A stretch of 64,000 nt of DNA from Scenedesmus sp. ARA3 (lineage: Eukaryota > Chlorophyta > Chlorophyceae > Sphaeropleales > Scenedesmaceae), in contig RWJK01001242.1 of assembly GCA_004335835.1 (NCBI GenBank), positions 16,315-80,314 of the forward strand, given 5' to 3'. The number at the start of each line of letters is the position of its first letter. Position 1 is the first letter of the stretch. This document shows, one piece after another, positions 32,832-45,500 of this stretch. The notes beneath the pieces were generated by a model, which worked only from the letters and a program-made list of their open reading frames with translations, made no database searches and was not told where the DNA came from. The position numbers were made by a program, and so were the translations under genes.

Positions 32832-34672
32832 TTACTGCTGTCCTGGGCATTGCACCATACTTGCTACAGCCTCCACTAGGCCAGCATCTGCAAGCTGCTG
32901 CTGCTGCTGCTGCTGCTGCTGGCCAAGTTGCTGCTGCTCTGCTGCTGCCTGCTGCTGCTCTGCTTGCTGTGCTGGCTCATCCACCGGCACCCCTGCTGGC
33001 AGCACATCACAGAACACAAAGCCATCCCGCTCCACTACCTCCCCTACAGTAACATCCAATGCTGCACTAAACATCGGACCATCAATCACAAACGTGTGGA
33101 ACTCCCCATTCTCCCCACAGGGGTCGATACCACTGCCAAGCTCCTGCATCTCCTGCAGCAGCTGCGCATCCCAAAACCGGCCTGCAAAACCCTTCGGCAG
33201 CTTCTTGGGGTCTATGCACGTTATAACAGCTCTCAAACCGGCCGCCTGCATCTCCTGTGCCAACTGTGCAGTGCTCTTGCCGCTGTCAGCGAGCCACAGA
33301 GGGAACAGCGTCCCTAGGCCCGTGCCGGCCATGTTCTTCTCGCGGTACGCCCGCACATCAGCTAGGAAGAGGTCCCCAAAGGCGATTGCCTGAACATCTG
33401 CTGTGCGTGCTGCTTCAATTGCGCCCAGCATGCAGCGCTGGTAGTCCTCGTTTGAGCAGGGAAAGGGCAGCATGACCTGCGGGACAGAGGACAGCATGCA
33501 TGCTTGATACCTCAATGCTGCTGCATTTAATATTCGGATGTCCTGCAAGTGCGAAACGCTGGTTACCGTCGCAGCAACAGCGCTGCGGCGTAGGAGCACC
33601 GACATGCAGCAGAGCAGCCATGCATGCAAGCTTTACAACATGTTTGCTGCCGCAACTGATCCTGCAACAGCCATACTAAAAAATTGCACTGCTGTAGTCA
33701 ACGCGGTGTGTTGAACATGACTAGCAGGCGTGCCACCATATGCATCATGTTCAACCAAAACAATGTAGATGGACAGTCTAGCATGAAAAATGCAAAGCAA
33801 AGAATGTATATACCCATCAGCTTGTGCCAGCCTCACCTCATGCACAGGAAGGCCTACCGCTGCCGCCTGCATGCGCAGCAGCTGCAGCCGCACCGCGTGC
33901 ATCGCCACGCGCTCTGCCTGCCCGTTGAAGGTGGTGAGCAGGCCCACCACGTCCACGTCATCACGCTGGCGCAGCGTGTGCAGCGTGTAAGCCTGCATGC
34001 AGCAGCAGCAGCAGCATAACAGGTTCATCTGAATGTAATGACTGCAGGATTGCAGCCGTGTAGTGGTCAGCAGCCCAAACACCTGCACATCAGCGCAGCG
34101 TGTTGGCGGGCAGCAGCAGCATTACATGTGTTTTTACACTCAGGAACTGCATGATTGCAGCCGTGAGGTGGTCAGCAGCCCAACTACCTCTACATCATCA
34201 CGCTGGCGCAGCGTGTGCAGCGTGTAGGCCTGCAACAGCACCCGAGGTCAGGTTTATGTTGACTGCAGCTGTACAGCGAGAATGTGACGCAGACTGATAA
34301 CACTGACACTGCATTGTGAGTGCAGCACCATGATTTAACTTGGGAAGCCTGCTGCCAAGTGAAAAGCAAGGAGGTGTGCTGTGCAGCATCAGAGTTTGCT
34401 GCTCATGTGATCAAGCGGGTGCCTGCCAAGGCATGTTGGCATCTTCTTCACTTGAGCATTCACAAGCACATGCTGCACCACACTGCGTGTGCATAAGCGA
34501 CGCTGTGTGCTGCTGCTGTTGTCATTGCTGTCGCTGCTGCTACTGCTGCTGCTGGACCAGCCGTCCATTGGTGTAGCTTGTTACTGTACACATGCTGCAC
34601 CAAGCAACTCACGCAATCTTTGCCGCTGGACCAGCTTAGCCACACCCTCTGCTTCGTGGTGGCTTCAGCCAT
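32832..34672 (-). CDS. Dph6/DUF71-family ATP pyrophosphatase (PP-loop), bacterial-type
   Basis: Three exons keep phase: 34672-34613, 33992-33837 and 33476-32832 (286 residues). The N-terminus carries a PP-loop, SSGKDC at residues 15-20 (family consensus SGGKDS or SSGKDS). Family blocks follow in order: VVGLLTTFNG, VAMHAVRLQLLRMQA, CSNEDYQRCM, IAFGDLFLADVRAYRE, GTGLGTLFPLW, TCIDPKKLPKGFAG, DPCGENGEFHTFV and GEVVERDGFVF. Diphthine-ammonia ligase (Dph6) belongs here, but this arrangement is closer to the bacterial COG2102 proteins whose substrate is unsettled, so the reaction (ATP to AMP plus pyrophosphate driving an amidation) is a family inference. The last ~50 residues are a Gln-rich tail (CAG repeat) not seen in bacterial members. 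The exon 2 start is echoed in the first intron at 34187-34233. Confidence 0.85.
33965..34235 (-). repeat. Exon 2 5'-edge echoes in the Dph6-like gene
   Basis: The exon 2 start (encoding YTLHTLRQRDDVDVVGLLTT) is repeated at 34160-34233 with its acceptor and reading frame intact, and again in a more decayed form at about 34050-34110. Confidence 0.85.
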
Positions 34673-35335
34673 GATCCCTGTTCTGGCCGCTCAGTGGTGC
34701 TGCTTTGCAGGTTGGCTGCCACGTCGTTCGCGGAGCAAGCACAGCAGAACAGGCAACCAAACAAAAAAGTACCATAAGGATTCTTCACTGTAAAATGTGT
34801 CAGCACTACTTGTCCGATAATCTGGGCCCGAGGAAGTCGTGCAGACGCTGCCAGGTGGCAGTCATCGCCGGCAGTGACCACAGCTGGTGGGTTGCGTTCA
34901 TGCTTTATATGAGAAGAGCCCATCTTCATTTACTAGTTTCCTGACGTGCGTGGCATGGACACGTCATGGGCTGGCGCTTCGTTCCACTGGCAGTGCCGCT
35001 GCCGGGCAGTACCAGTGCAATCAAGCAGCCAGGTGCAGGTACAGCGGGCAGGATAAAGAATTGCAGGGAAGACAATACATTCTGCAATAGCTGCACGCAA
35101 CAAATTGCTCACTCACATAGTGTCTACAGGGAATCTACATAGTGTCTTTTGAGTTGTTGTGCACTACCATCGTAAACATCGTCCAGTCAGCTCTTGATAT
35201 GCTACTTCTGCTCCTACTTCTCCCGAGCACAAGAACATCTTACTGGTGTCCAAGGCAATCCACCTAACGTTGAGTGTTAACACTGGCCAGTGTCCACGGA
35301 CCTTGATGAACAGCTCCAAACTGGTCTTGAGTCAG

Positions 35336-35560
35336 TGGCACGCTTTGTTTGCATTGCCTGTCGGTTGTTTGGTGCTAGTGTTGGCTTGTGATGGCTTGNN
35401 NNNNNNNNNNNNNNNNNNNNNNNNNNNNNNNNNNNNNNNNNNNNNNNNTGGTTGGTGTGGCTCTGTGCTTGTTTCGGGATTGTTTGTGTTGGCACGCTTT
35501 GTTTGCATTGCATGTCGGTTGTTTGGTGCTAGTGTTGGCTTGTGATGGCTTGCTTGTGCC
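35336..35560 (+). repeat. Direct repeat flanking the 35399 gap
   Basis: About 60 bases ending in gtgttggcttgtgatggctt occur on both sides of the N run (35336-35398 and 35491-35553) with one or two differences. The gap therefore probably hides further tandem units of about 155 bases. Confidence 0.9.
35399..35448. other. Assembly gap (50 N)
   Basis: This is an N run between two direct repeats. The missing length is unknown. Confidence 0.95.
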
Positions 35561-36385
35561 TCAGTCTTCTCTTTTGGGAGGGGGTGAAGGTGTAGGCTAC
35601 ACACAGCGCTGACTGATAGACTTCACTGAAGCTTTGTGGTGTGATCTACCACAGCCAGAGTAAGGATGGAAAGGTGTTACAGCTTCTGTGTGTACGCCTG
35701 CTGTGATAAAGGAGTCAGCCTGAGGCACTGCGCTTCTAGGTTCAGCTGTTATAACAGTGTTATGCTGAGTCAGCGTAACAGTTACAGCTACAGGTTATGA
35801 AATGCCGTGAGTTGGCAGGTGTAAAGAAGAGAAAGGAAGTATGTTGCAACGCTGTCAAGCGTGTGCAGACGATGTGGCCGTCGAATGTCACAAGGTAACA
35901 AATCCGGTGCTACACGCATGCCATGCCACTATATTGCGTTTCATTGAGTCTCAGCGGCATTTATGATGCGTCGTCCGGCCACAGCAGTGGCACCATCACA
36001 CCTGTTTTGGTTGCTGCCTGTGGTATGCATGCGAGCTGTTGATGTTTAGGGTCTACGGTGCTCAGTGGCTGCAGGGGATTTGCCTTGCACGGATCTTTGT
36101 GAGCAGCCACTGCTGGGTGCGCCAGCTGCTGTTTCAGCAGCTGCGTCAGGACGCATTCAGACGAGCACAGCTGCAGTTGTTGCATTGCATCAACTGCGCA
36201 CCGCAACCAAAAGATTGTCTTGCTGTTGTGGGGGTGGGCAAATGTTGCTTGTGCACTGCACACTTGAGAAGCAGGCAATTGCCAGTGGCTGACCCGCTGC
36301 GACAGCCACAGCTCGCCGTGCAAGCACTTGCATCCTGTCAGCAGGCGTTGCCGCTCCATTGGGGCGCGGGGCCGATTGGCGTTGA

Positions 36386-36411
36386 TGCTATGCTTATGGC
36401 TTGATGGGTAA
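36386..36411 (+). repeat. Dispersed element (also 51511-51533 plus and 58918-58940 minus)
   Basis: The core gcttgatgggtaaca, preceded by a ctatgg or ctatgctta block, occurs three times in intergenic DNA, twice on the plus strand and once inverted. Confidence 0.7.
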
Positions 36412-36556
36412 CACGATCACCCCTGTTCCAGAAGCTCATTGGGCAACCACTTGATCCATCAGCCGACAATAACAACAACAGTCTTCTTGTAAGCCATACC
36501 CTGTCACCAGCCTACACCTGGAGTTTGGCTAGTGGCTCTAGCGCGCCAGCGCCGCC

Positions 36557-36740
36557 TCAGTCCTGGTCCACCTCAGCATCCGCAGCCTCATCAGCCTCAC
36601 CCATCACCTCATCTTCTGCAGCTGCATCACTGCCTGCTGCTGCGCCGCTGCTCTGGCCAGCCTGCCCGCCCCCGCTGCCGCTGCCGGCACCCCTGCTGCC
36701 CCTCCCTCGCGCCGCGCCCCTGCCACCCCTGCCGCCGCTC

Positions 36741-36784
<44 letters not shown>

Positions 36785-39700
36785 CTCTCCATCTTCGCGC
36801 TGCTTGATCTTGAAGTCCCTGATCGACGCCCGCTTGGCATCCTTGAGCAGGTTCTTGCCCGCGGCCTTGCCTGTTGCTGCCAGCTGCTTCTCCCAGCTCT
36901 CGATTGCAAACACCAGCGCAGGCACTTGCTTGGCCTCACGCTTCACGCGGGCCAGCTTCACCTTGGCGCCCTGCTGCTGCTGCGCCTGCAGGGCACGATG
37001 CACGAGGGTTGGGGTGCAGCTGGGAGTGGTGGTTACTGCTGGGACCATGTGCTTGCGGAGTTATGGCAGTGTGCCGGTGATACCGCGGCAGGCTAACATG
37101 CAGATGTCAAGAAATGCAAGCATTGAAACGAGATGAAAAAGCCTGGCGCGCAGAACCCTTCCTGCGATGCCAGAACTGCCACCTGAACTGCCACCAACTG
37201 TATACGAACGAGTGTAGTGTTGCCGGTGTGCATTATGTCATTGCAGAGTGATTGCACAAGGTCGCTTGCAAGCAGGCGAGCATCCACCTCTGGTGCAACT
37301 ACATTTTCTCGCCGCAGCAGCTCAAGCACCAATCTGCCTAACCCAACTCACAGCTGCGCGCATCTGCCAGCCAAACCAAAGCACGCCTGGGGTCACACAC
37401 ACCTGCCAGCACCTCACACACAGTGCCCCACTACCACGCACCCGCACCCACACAAAATAACAATAACATGTAACATATAACTTCACAGCCACGCATGTGC
37501 GCCGCACCTCCTGGTCGTCGATCATGAAGTGGTACACCCTGTGCGTGAGGTCCCTATTGACCATGCTGGCCAGTCCCTCAAATTCGGCCGGCAGTGCCCT
37601 GCTGGCAGCAGCCTTGGGCAGCTGGTGCGCCTTGGCCAGCAGCAGCAGCAGCCTGTAGGTGTGGATCAGCACGCGCGTCTGCGAGGAGGCAGGGTAGCAG
37701 CAGCGGGGCGAAGCAAGGCCAGCCACAAAGCATTTGGGCGTGTAAACCAGGCAGTGCGTGGGCTGGTTCAAAGCCGGACCACACGGCAATGACTTGCTGC
37801 ACTGCAGGACAGCATGTGTTTCGTCATCCAGGCTGCGCTTGCCTGCTGGTCCACAATGGCAGGCATGGCCATGATGGTGTTGACAAGCACAGCAAGTGTG
37901 ATGCTTGCCAGGTCATGTTTTCATATGCTTACCTGCTGGTCCACAATGGCTGGCATGGCCATGATGGTGTTGACAAGCACAGCCAGCGCCCCCAGCAGCC
38001 CCTGCAGCCGCCCACACAGCGCAGCAGCCAGCCGCCGCCTGTCACGCGCCGCCTCAGCGCTGTCACAGTCTGAGAGAGTATACAGCAGCAGCAGCGACGG
38101 CGGCAGCAGCAGCGGCAGGGAGGAGCAGTGTCAGGAGGTCCGCGGTTGTGGATTGCGTGGATGCACAGTGGCAGGGATGGATGTGATTGCAAGGAAGCGA
38201 TGGGCTGCTTTCTAGGCTGCCTGCTCTAGGGCTAGTGCAGACTGATGCAACGTACTCAAGGTGTGGCAGCCTGCTGTTGGCTTGTTTTTTGGTCGGCACT
38301 TTGTTAAGCCACAGCATCACTGATGCGAGCAGCACAGCAGCATGACAGCAGCCCCCAGAAGCTCAGGCACTGCCGGTGCCAAAAACGCATAGCACACACA
38401 CAAGAAAAGACTATCATTACAACATGACAGCCGCATGCCTCGCACCTTGCACAAGCCCTGCCTTGAGGTGCACAGCAGCCAGCCGCTCCACCTGCCCCAG
38501 CCCCTCATCAATGTAGCTCAGCACAGCAGCAGCGCACGGCTGCGCCGTCTTGTCGGGCAGCAGCATGGCAAGGCTGCGCGGCTGCTGCTGCGTGGCCTGC
38601 GTGTCTGTCTCGCAGTCGCCGACGAGGGTCTGGATCTCCAGCGCCGCGGTTCTGAGAGGCACCAAGTCATCGGCACCTAGCGTATAAGCATGCACGGCAA
38701 GTCATCGGGCACAGGAAGTTTGCGGTGGCTTCTGTATGGATCACCGACTGAGCGGCATGCCACACATCAGGACAGCAGCCAGCGGCACGAACAACCGGAG
38801 CACGAGTAAACCGCAGTGCAGCAACAGCAAAACCATAGCCAGGTCAGGCAGGCGGGAAGCGGCTCGACACGGCGCTGCACTACTGCAACTGCACCACCAA
38901 CCGCATCACTGCCACTGTTGTGTCCCCGCTCACCACAGAAGCGGATGTACACATCCAGCAGCGCCTTTGCCAGGCTCACTGACTTCACTTCTGGCTCATC
39001 CTGCTGCAGCGCTGACTCAGCAGCCCACCGCGACAGCGCAGCATGCGCCGGCAGCTGCTGCTGCTGCTGCCGCGGCGCCCCTGCTGCTGCTGGTGACGGG
39101 CTGTGTAGCTGCCGGCCCAGCAGCGCCAGGCACTCCACACAGGTCTGTGCTTCTTTGAAGCAGCTGTTGAGCATGAGCTTGTCGATGCAGGCAGTGAGCT
39201 GCGGCAGGCGCGGCATCACCGCCGCCACAACTGCAGCGCCGGCATCAACAGGCGCCGGCCGCTGCCCATCATCAGCTACGCCTCCCTGCTGCTGCTGCTG
39301 CTGTGGTGGCAAGGAGCCGTCTTCTAACGGCAGCAGCTCAAACAGCGCTGCCAGCTGCTGCGTGGCATCCGCAAGCTTGAGCAGCTCCTGCAGAGCGCTG
39401 GCTGAGAGCTGCTCCAGCGTGTCATGCCCTTCAGCTGAGCTCGCTGCGCTGCTGCTGCTGCTAGCGGAGCGGCCGCCATGCACTGTCGTGTCCATGATCA
39501 GCTGCAGCAGCGATCCGCAAGCCAACAGCAGCACGATGATGGCAACGACTGCGTCAGTACAGCGCATCTCACCCGTTGCATTGATCGACACAGGCGGCGT
39601 TTGCGTCAAGCTGTAGCGCACTGCAGATTACGTTGACGCAGATGACAGTTGCCATACTCGACTGCAGCCCGGCCGCCACTGCCAGCTATACAAGAGGGAA

Positions 39701-39789
39701 CCGCATTTACGCCGCCCCGCACCTTGAACACCTGGAACAGCGCAGGCCCCAGCACCAGCACCTCATCTGCAGCAGGCCCTGCACTGCCA

Positions 39790-39821
<32 letters not shown>

Positions 39822-42538
39822 TCCCTGCTGATGCGGATGCAGCAGTGCTGCCGCAGCAGCGCCGCCCGCCGCGCCCTCCAGCAGGCTGCAGCAGCTGCGC
39901 AGCACGAAGCACCTGAAGTCGTCGCTGCGCGCCAGCTGCTGGTGGTGTGCAGGCTTGGCCTCATCGTAGCCTTGCGGCAGCTGCAGCAGGCCGTCTTCGT
40001 TGATGGCTGTGCACAGCGCAGCCAGGCAGGCGGCTGAGAGGTGCGGCCGCTGCCGCATGACAGGCGTGAAAGAGGCGGTAGGCCTGCTGCGCTTGTGGCC
40101 CGCAGTCGCCTGGCGGGGTTGCCAGTGAGACATCAGCGGCAGCAGCAGCAAAGCGGCGGCAGCAACATGAAGCATGCAGCGTTCAGGCGAGCTGTTGCTT
40201 GATCATGTCATTGCTAATGTCGGCAACTCAGCAGGTACTCAACCACTGTGAGCAGCAGTAACGGCTGCGCCGCACATTCACCCAGCAGCCTGCCTACCTG
40301 CTGCTCGCCGCCTGCGTCTGGCGCTGTGCCCCCCTCTGCAGCAGCAGCAGCAGCAGCAGCCGCTGAGCCTTTCTTGCTGCCCTTCTTGCTGGGTGCCTTG
40401 CTGCCCTCCATTGCAAGGCTGGCCACGCTGCTGTGCAGCTCAAACAGCTTCAGCATCTCCTCCCCCAGCTGTTCCACCCTGTCAGGGTCCTGCATGAGGG
40501 CAGTTGCAGCCAGCGGCAGGTCAGCAGTGCACACCGGCACACACAACAAGGAACTCCAACGTGCTGGACAATTTGGAGATCTAGGGGGGTTGAAGGCGCT
40601 TATGTGGCACTGTGCAGTTAGTTGTTGTGCAGTTAGTTGTTGTGCACTGTGATTTGATGTGGCACTGTGCAGTTGATGTGGCACTGTGCAGTTAGTTGTT
40701 GTGCAGTTGGCTGTTGTGCACTGTGATTTGCTGTGGCACTGTGCAGTTAGTTGTTGTGCAGTTAGTTGTTGTGCACTGTGATTTGATGTGGCACTGTGCA
40801 GTTGATGTGGCACTGTGCAGTTAGTTGTTGTGCAGTTGGCTGTGGCTATGCCTGGTGTGCCAGTAGCTGCCAAACTGCTCCCATCGGCTGCGCTGTATCC
40901 ATGGCAGCGGAATGCTTCTCCTGTGAGCTGCACCAGCTGCACATGCAAGCCCTCTTCCGACCATTGCAACCAACAACAACAACAAACTCCTTATAATCAA
41001 CAAGTCTGCATGTACCCCATACAACCTAATTCCAAGCCACACTGTTTGCGTGTTCTGGTGCCGGCTGCTCAAGGATGCCGTGTGCCTCTAGACTTGTGCA
41101 TTTTGCAGCCACCAGTGGCACCGGGAACCAGATGGTAGGCAGCAGCAGTAGCAGCAGCAGCTGCTGCACAGCTGCTTGCCAGGTGGAGCTGCCTGCCTCG
41201 CACTCACCCTGGTTGCTGCATCTGGCTGCTCCTGCTTGAGCTGCTGTATCTCAGCCACCACATCTTCCATGACCACCTGCACCGCCCCCAGCAGGTTGGA
41301 CGCAAGCAGCTGCCCCAGCAGGCCATCTGGCAGCAGCGGGTTGAGGTCAGCAGCCTGGCCCAGGCCAAAGACCTCCAGGGAGGCCTGTGACAGCGTGCTG
41401 CGCACCGTGGCAAAGCACGCCTGACCCACAACACGCGTTGTCATGCGAGGGCAGAAGCAGCAGCAGCACAGTTGGCGATTACACACGGTGCCGCATGGCC
41501 ACACCAAGCAGGCCCAACAACGCATGACGCGGCCAGGCTCGTGCAAGCTGAGTGCCAACTTTTCAAGCACTACCTGACGACTCGACTCGTCGCTGTTTAG
41601 TTGCAAGCCAGCACAGCTGATTGGTGTGCCCAGATGCCCACCTTGAGTGCCGAGCTGCTGTGCTGGTCGCTGGGTCCTGCACATCCGCTGCCTGGCTCCC
41701 CTGGCAGCATCCTGGCCAGCTGGTGCACGCAGCGCAGCAGCACCGGCAGCGGCTCATGCAGCACAGCCTCTCCCTGCAGTGGCAAACGGCAGCAGCATGC
41801 AATGGTGGCGAGCTGCATGTGTAATACTGTTGATGGGTTGCTGGTGATGACAGCATGCACACGCCACGCGCTGTGGCAGGTTATGTGTCACGGCAACAGG
41901 TGTCCTTTACTGCAGCTGATGAAAGGGCTGGCTAGCGGCAGCTGCAGGCGCACATGCGGGGGTTCAGCAAGCACTCGATGCTGATCGGCAGCTGCCCGGC
42001 CAGTCGACTGCTGCTCTAAGATCAGCGCATGAGCACTCACGTGTAACAGGCCTGCGCACTGGTGCAGCAGCAGCGGCGGCTGGTCCCTGCTGCTGCTGTC
42101 AGGCACAAAGTTGCGCAGGTGCGGCAGCAGCAGCTCAGACAGCAGCTCGTGCGACCCCGGATCTGCCTGGAGCACCTGCAACAGCCACAAAGCAGCAGCC
42201 GAGTTGCTGTCGTTGATGTTGCTACCAAGACGCTGCTGTGAGCACCATACAGGCGTAGCCGGGCGTTGTCATGCTGTCAGCTGCTAAGCTCACACACGTG
42301 CCCTGTGTCTCAGGTGCACTTCTGGCAGCTGCTTAAGACAGCTGTACTGCTATACAACATAAAATGATGCATGGTTTGGCCCCACAGCAGTGCCACTGCC
42401 GCACCTGCAGCAGGCCTTTGTACAGCGCCTCCCTGACTGGGGCCTGCTGAGTCAGTGCGCGCCGCAGCACCGCAGCCAGCTCCTGCAGCAGGTTGATGCC
42501 GCCTGACAGCGACGACACCTGGCTCAGCGACGCCTGAG

Positions 42539-42571
<33 letters not shown>

Positions 42572-45500
42572 GTGCATTTGCCAAGCCAGTGGCGGCATTC
42601 ATGTGTGTGTTAGCTCTGCGAAGCGCCACACTGTCTGGTTTGACAGACCATCAAGTGTACGCAAAGGGCTGGCACCATCGCTGCGTTGTTTTGAACTGAA
42701 CTTTGCAATGTTAGTGCTGTTGCAGCATGGTCCTGGCGGCGAGCAGTGCCGCTTGGCCATGGCCGTGTACAGCAGCGCAGTTTCACACCAGCAGCAGCTT
42801 GTTTCGTACCACCTTGCGCCGCATTGTGACGAGCCACCTGAAGCAGCACGTGATAGTATGCTGCTGCTACACTGCCTCACCTGACTGCAGCTGGCTTCGC
42901 TGATGCTGCCGCTGAGTGCTGCCACGGACTGCGGCGCGTCAGCCAGGTGCTGCAGGATGAGGCACAGGAAGCCGCGGATGGCCACCAGCCTGCATGCAAG
43001 CGAAGCAGGCAGCGACTTGTTATTACAAGTGTTATAACAAACCTGTGAAGAGTTCGGCAATATCGCTGCTGCTTGGTGCTGAGTGGCTCTGCCACGTCTT
43101 GGCGCAGACGCAGCACTGCGCATCTCTCTGCATTCGTGCGTATACTTGCGCCCGCGGTCAAGGTGCAGCTGGAGTTGACGCTGTACAACAAGCAGCGAGT
43201 GCCGGAAGAAAAGCGCAGGGCACACAACATGCGTGACACGCATCACATGCAGTGAAGGCAGCCTGCAGCACATCTGCTGTACAGCCACGGGTCCAAAGCA
43301 CGTCAGTGTGTCGGGGCAGTTTTACGCATGGTAAATGCACGACTGCACACCTGCGAGCAATGATGCACCATGACAAAGTGTGCCCAGCTCTGCTCACCTG
43401 CCACTGACGTCCTGGCGATACATCATCTTGCGCAGCAGCATGATCACGTGATCCTGCAAGTCGCTGCGCACCCTGCAGAGCACAAGCAACGTCAAGGCTG
43501 GCTCAATCGTAACGGCGGAAGACAGCTTACTGCATCTTTGCAGGACCAACAACTGTTGAAGAATGTGTGTGATTTGGCAACTGCATGCCAGCAAGCAGGT
43601 ATGCGTATGTGCTGGTGCCAAGCACTGCATAATGGCAAAGCACACAGGCCCCATGCAAGCAACAGATGCTAAGGAGTGGCTGAGTCACCTGCAGAGCGGC
43701 CACAGAGCCAGCAGCAGCACCAGCGCAGCGTCTGCTGAAAGGCCTGCAATGCTGCCCAGGCACTCCTTCAGCTGCGGCACATAGCTGCTGAGCAGTGCAG
43801 GCTGCTCCCTGCAGATGCTTGACAGCAGCAGCACGTGCGGCAGAGCAGCATCCAAGTTCCCGCAAGCCAGCTGCGCCTGCATAGCAGCAGCGGCAGCGGT
43901 GCGTCAGGCGGCAGCAACCTTCACTGTGTCTTCAGAGCAATACGCTGTGCACAGATGTTCAGCATCACTCCACCGCTGCAACATGCAAGTGCAAACTCCA
44001 GCCCAACCAGCAGTGCACGCCACTTGCAGCCGCACTAACCTGTGCCACCTTCAGCACCTCTGTGCGAGCCTCTGCATGCACCTCAAAGATCTCCTGCAGC
44101 AGCAGCAGCCCCAGCCGCGCAGCCCGGGCACCTGGGGAGGCCTGCGGGGGCAGGCTGCCTGCCTTGCCGCCCCTCGCAGCCATTACCACATGCAGCGGGC
44201 AGCTGCAGGGCGTGGTGAGCAGGTTTGAGGCCAGCTGCAGAAGGCCAGGGCACACCAGCTCACTGGCGTAGGAGCTGCACCTGCATGTGGTGATGGCAGC
44301 GAGGGGTGCTAATGGGTGCACACCGTTGTAGAGCTCAAGGGAAGAAAGTGCTTGATCTTGCGGTGGTGCCACCGCTGGGACGCATCACTCGTAGCATGCA
44401 GGAGATTGACACCCGTGCCAGCCCATCCACAGGCATCACCTGCTGCAAACACGTACATGCATGCGCATTGCATGCACACGCACGTGTGCTTCCACAGGCC
44501 GACTTGTCAATATCAGCGCCAACAAAACTACGATGAACCATGGTCACAGTCAAAATCAGCAGCACCCCACCTGACAGCCTTCAGCAGCCCTTGCTCCAGC
44601 TCCTGCAAGCTAGGCCCGCTGCCAACAGCCGGCAGTGCCGCCATCCACCTGCTGCTGCTCACGCCGCTGCCAGCAGCCGCCTCATCCTCACAGGCCTGCT
44701 GCACAGCCTTCTTCAGCAGCTGCTGCAGCGGCTGCTCCAGCTTGTGGTGCCGCGACATCGTCAGCAGCACCTGCGGCAGACAGCGCAGCAGCAACACCAG
44801 CCGAGTGTGGATGCAGGTGGCAGAGTGTGTGCACGCAGGTGTGCAACAACGCTGCTCGCTGCCGGGCGTATTCTCCTCTGCGGCACCTGCTCCCCTGGCT
44901 GCCGTGCTGTAGCTGTGTGCAGCAAGAAAAATCACTTTCAAAGTGCAGCGTTTTCCAAGGTCTACGGCCGCACCTGCAGCATGAAGTGGTCTCCGCTGAC
45001 GCCGTGCGTCTTGAACCACTTGTGCCACTCGCTGCCCAGGGCAGCGTCATACTTGAGCAGCGTGGAGACGTGCATCAGCAGCGTCGCCTCAACCTGCAGC
45101 AGCGTGGCGCCAGGCAGCGGGCCGCCGCAGCTGCTTGCAGGAACGCTGCCTGGCTGCGCAGCTTGGTGCTGCGGCTGGGTTTCCAGATAGTTGAACAGTC
45201 TGCGGAGCCCGGTGAGAGCCAGCTGCCGCGCGCCACGGCCTGACAGCAGCAGCACCTGGTACAGGATGGGCGGCAGCTGCTGCAGGCTCGCAGCCCTGCC
45301 GCAGGACAGGCAGCAGCACAGCAGCACATGCAGTTATGCTAGAACACCAGTTACATTACAGGTGCTGCAGTGAGTGCTAGCATGCAGGCTGCCAGCCTGC
45401 AAGGGAGCACAGCCAGCACAGACGCGTGTTGCAACTGCGGCAAAGTGACTGGTCACGCAAAGAGTCGTCGGTGCCAGCCTCACCTGCAAGCCATGATGCC

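Larger units (their letters stand above)
34673..36556. other. 1.9 kb spacer with repeats and a gap
   Basis: No gene is supported. It contains a direct repeat flanking the second gap, a small duplication near 35120-35150 (ctacatagtgtct), and a plus-strand dispersed repeat at about 36378-36510 whose inner part (gtcttcttgtaagccatacc) recurs at 50435. The open frames at 35961-36404 match nothing I recognise. Confidence 0.4.

Noticed and set aside
37093..37332. Extra FANCI exon (LELLRRENVVAPEVDARLLA)
   Set aside because: It reads well but the exons on either side already join in phase and match the FANCI C-terminus; cDNA would be needed.
38767..39621. Longer exon covering 39621-38767 with a hydrophobic stretch (AIIVLLLACGSLLQ)
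   Set aside because: The hydrophobic part precedes an acceptor-like CAG at 39502 and is out of character for FANCI; the shorter exon keeps phase on both sides.
40214..40969. 251-codon minus-strand frame with SATSNHSAQQLTAQ repeats
   Set aside because: The repeated part is the intronic minisatellite; only 40298-40489 inside it is a FANCI exon.
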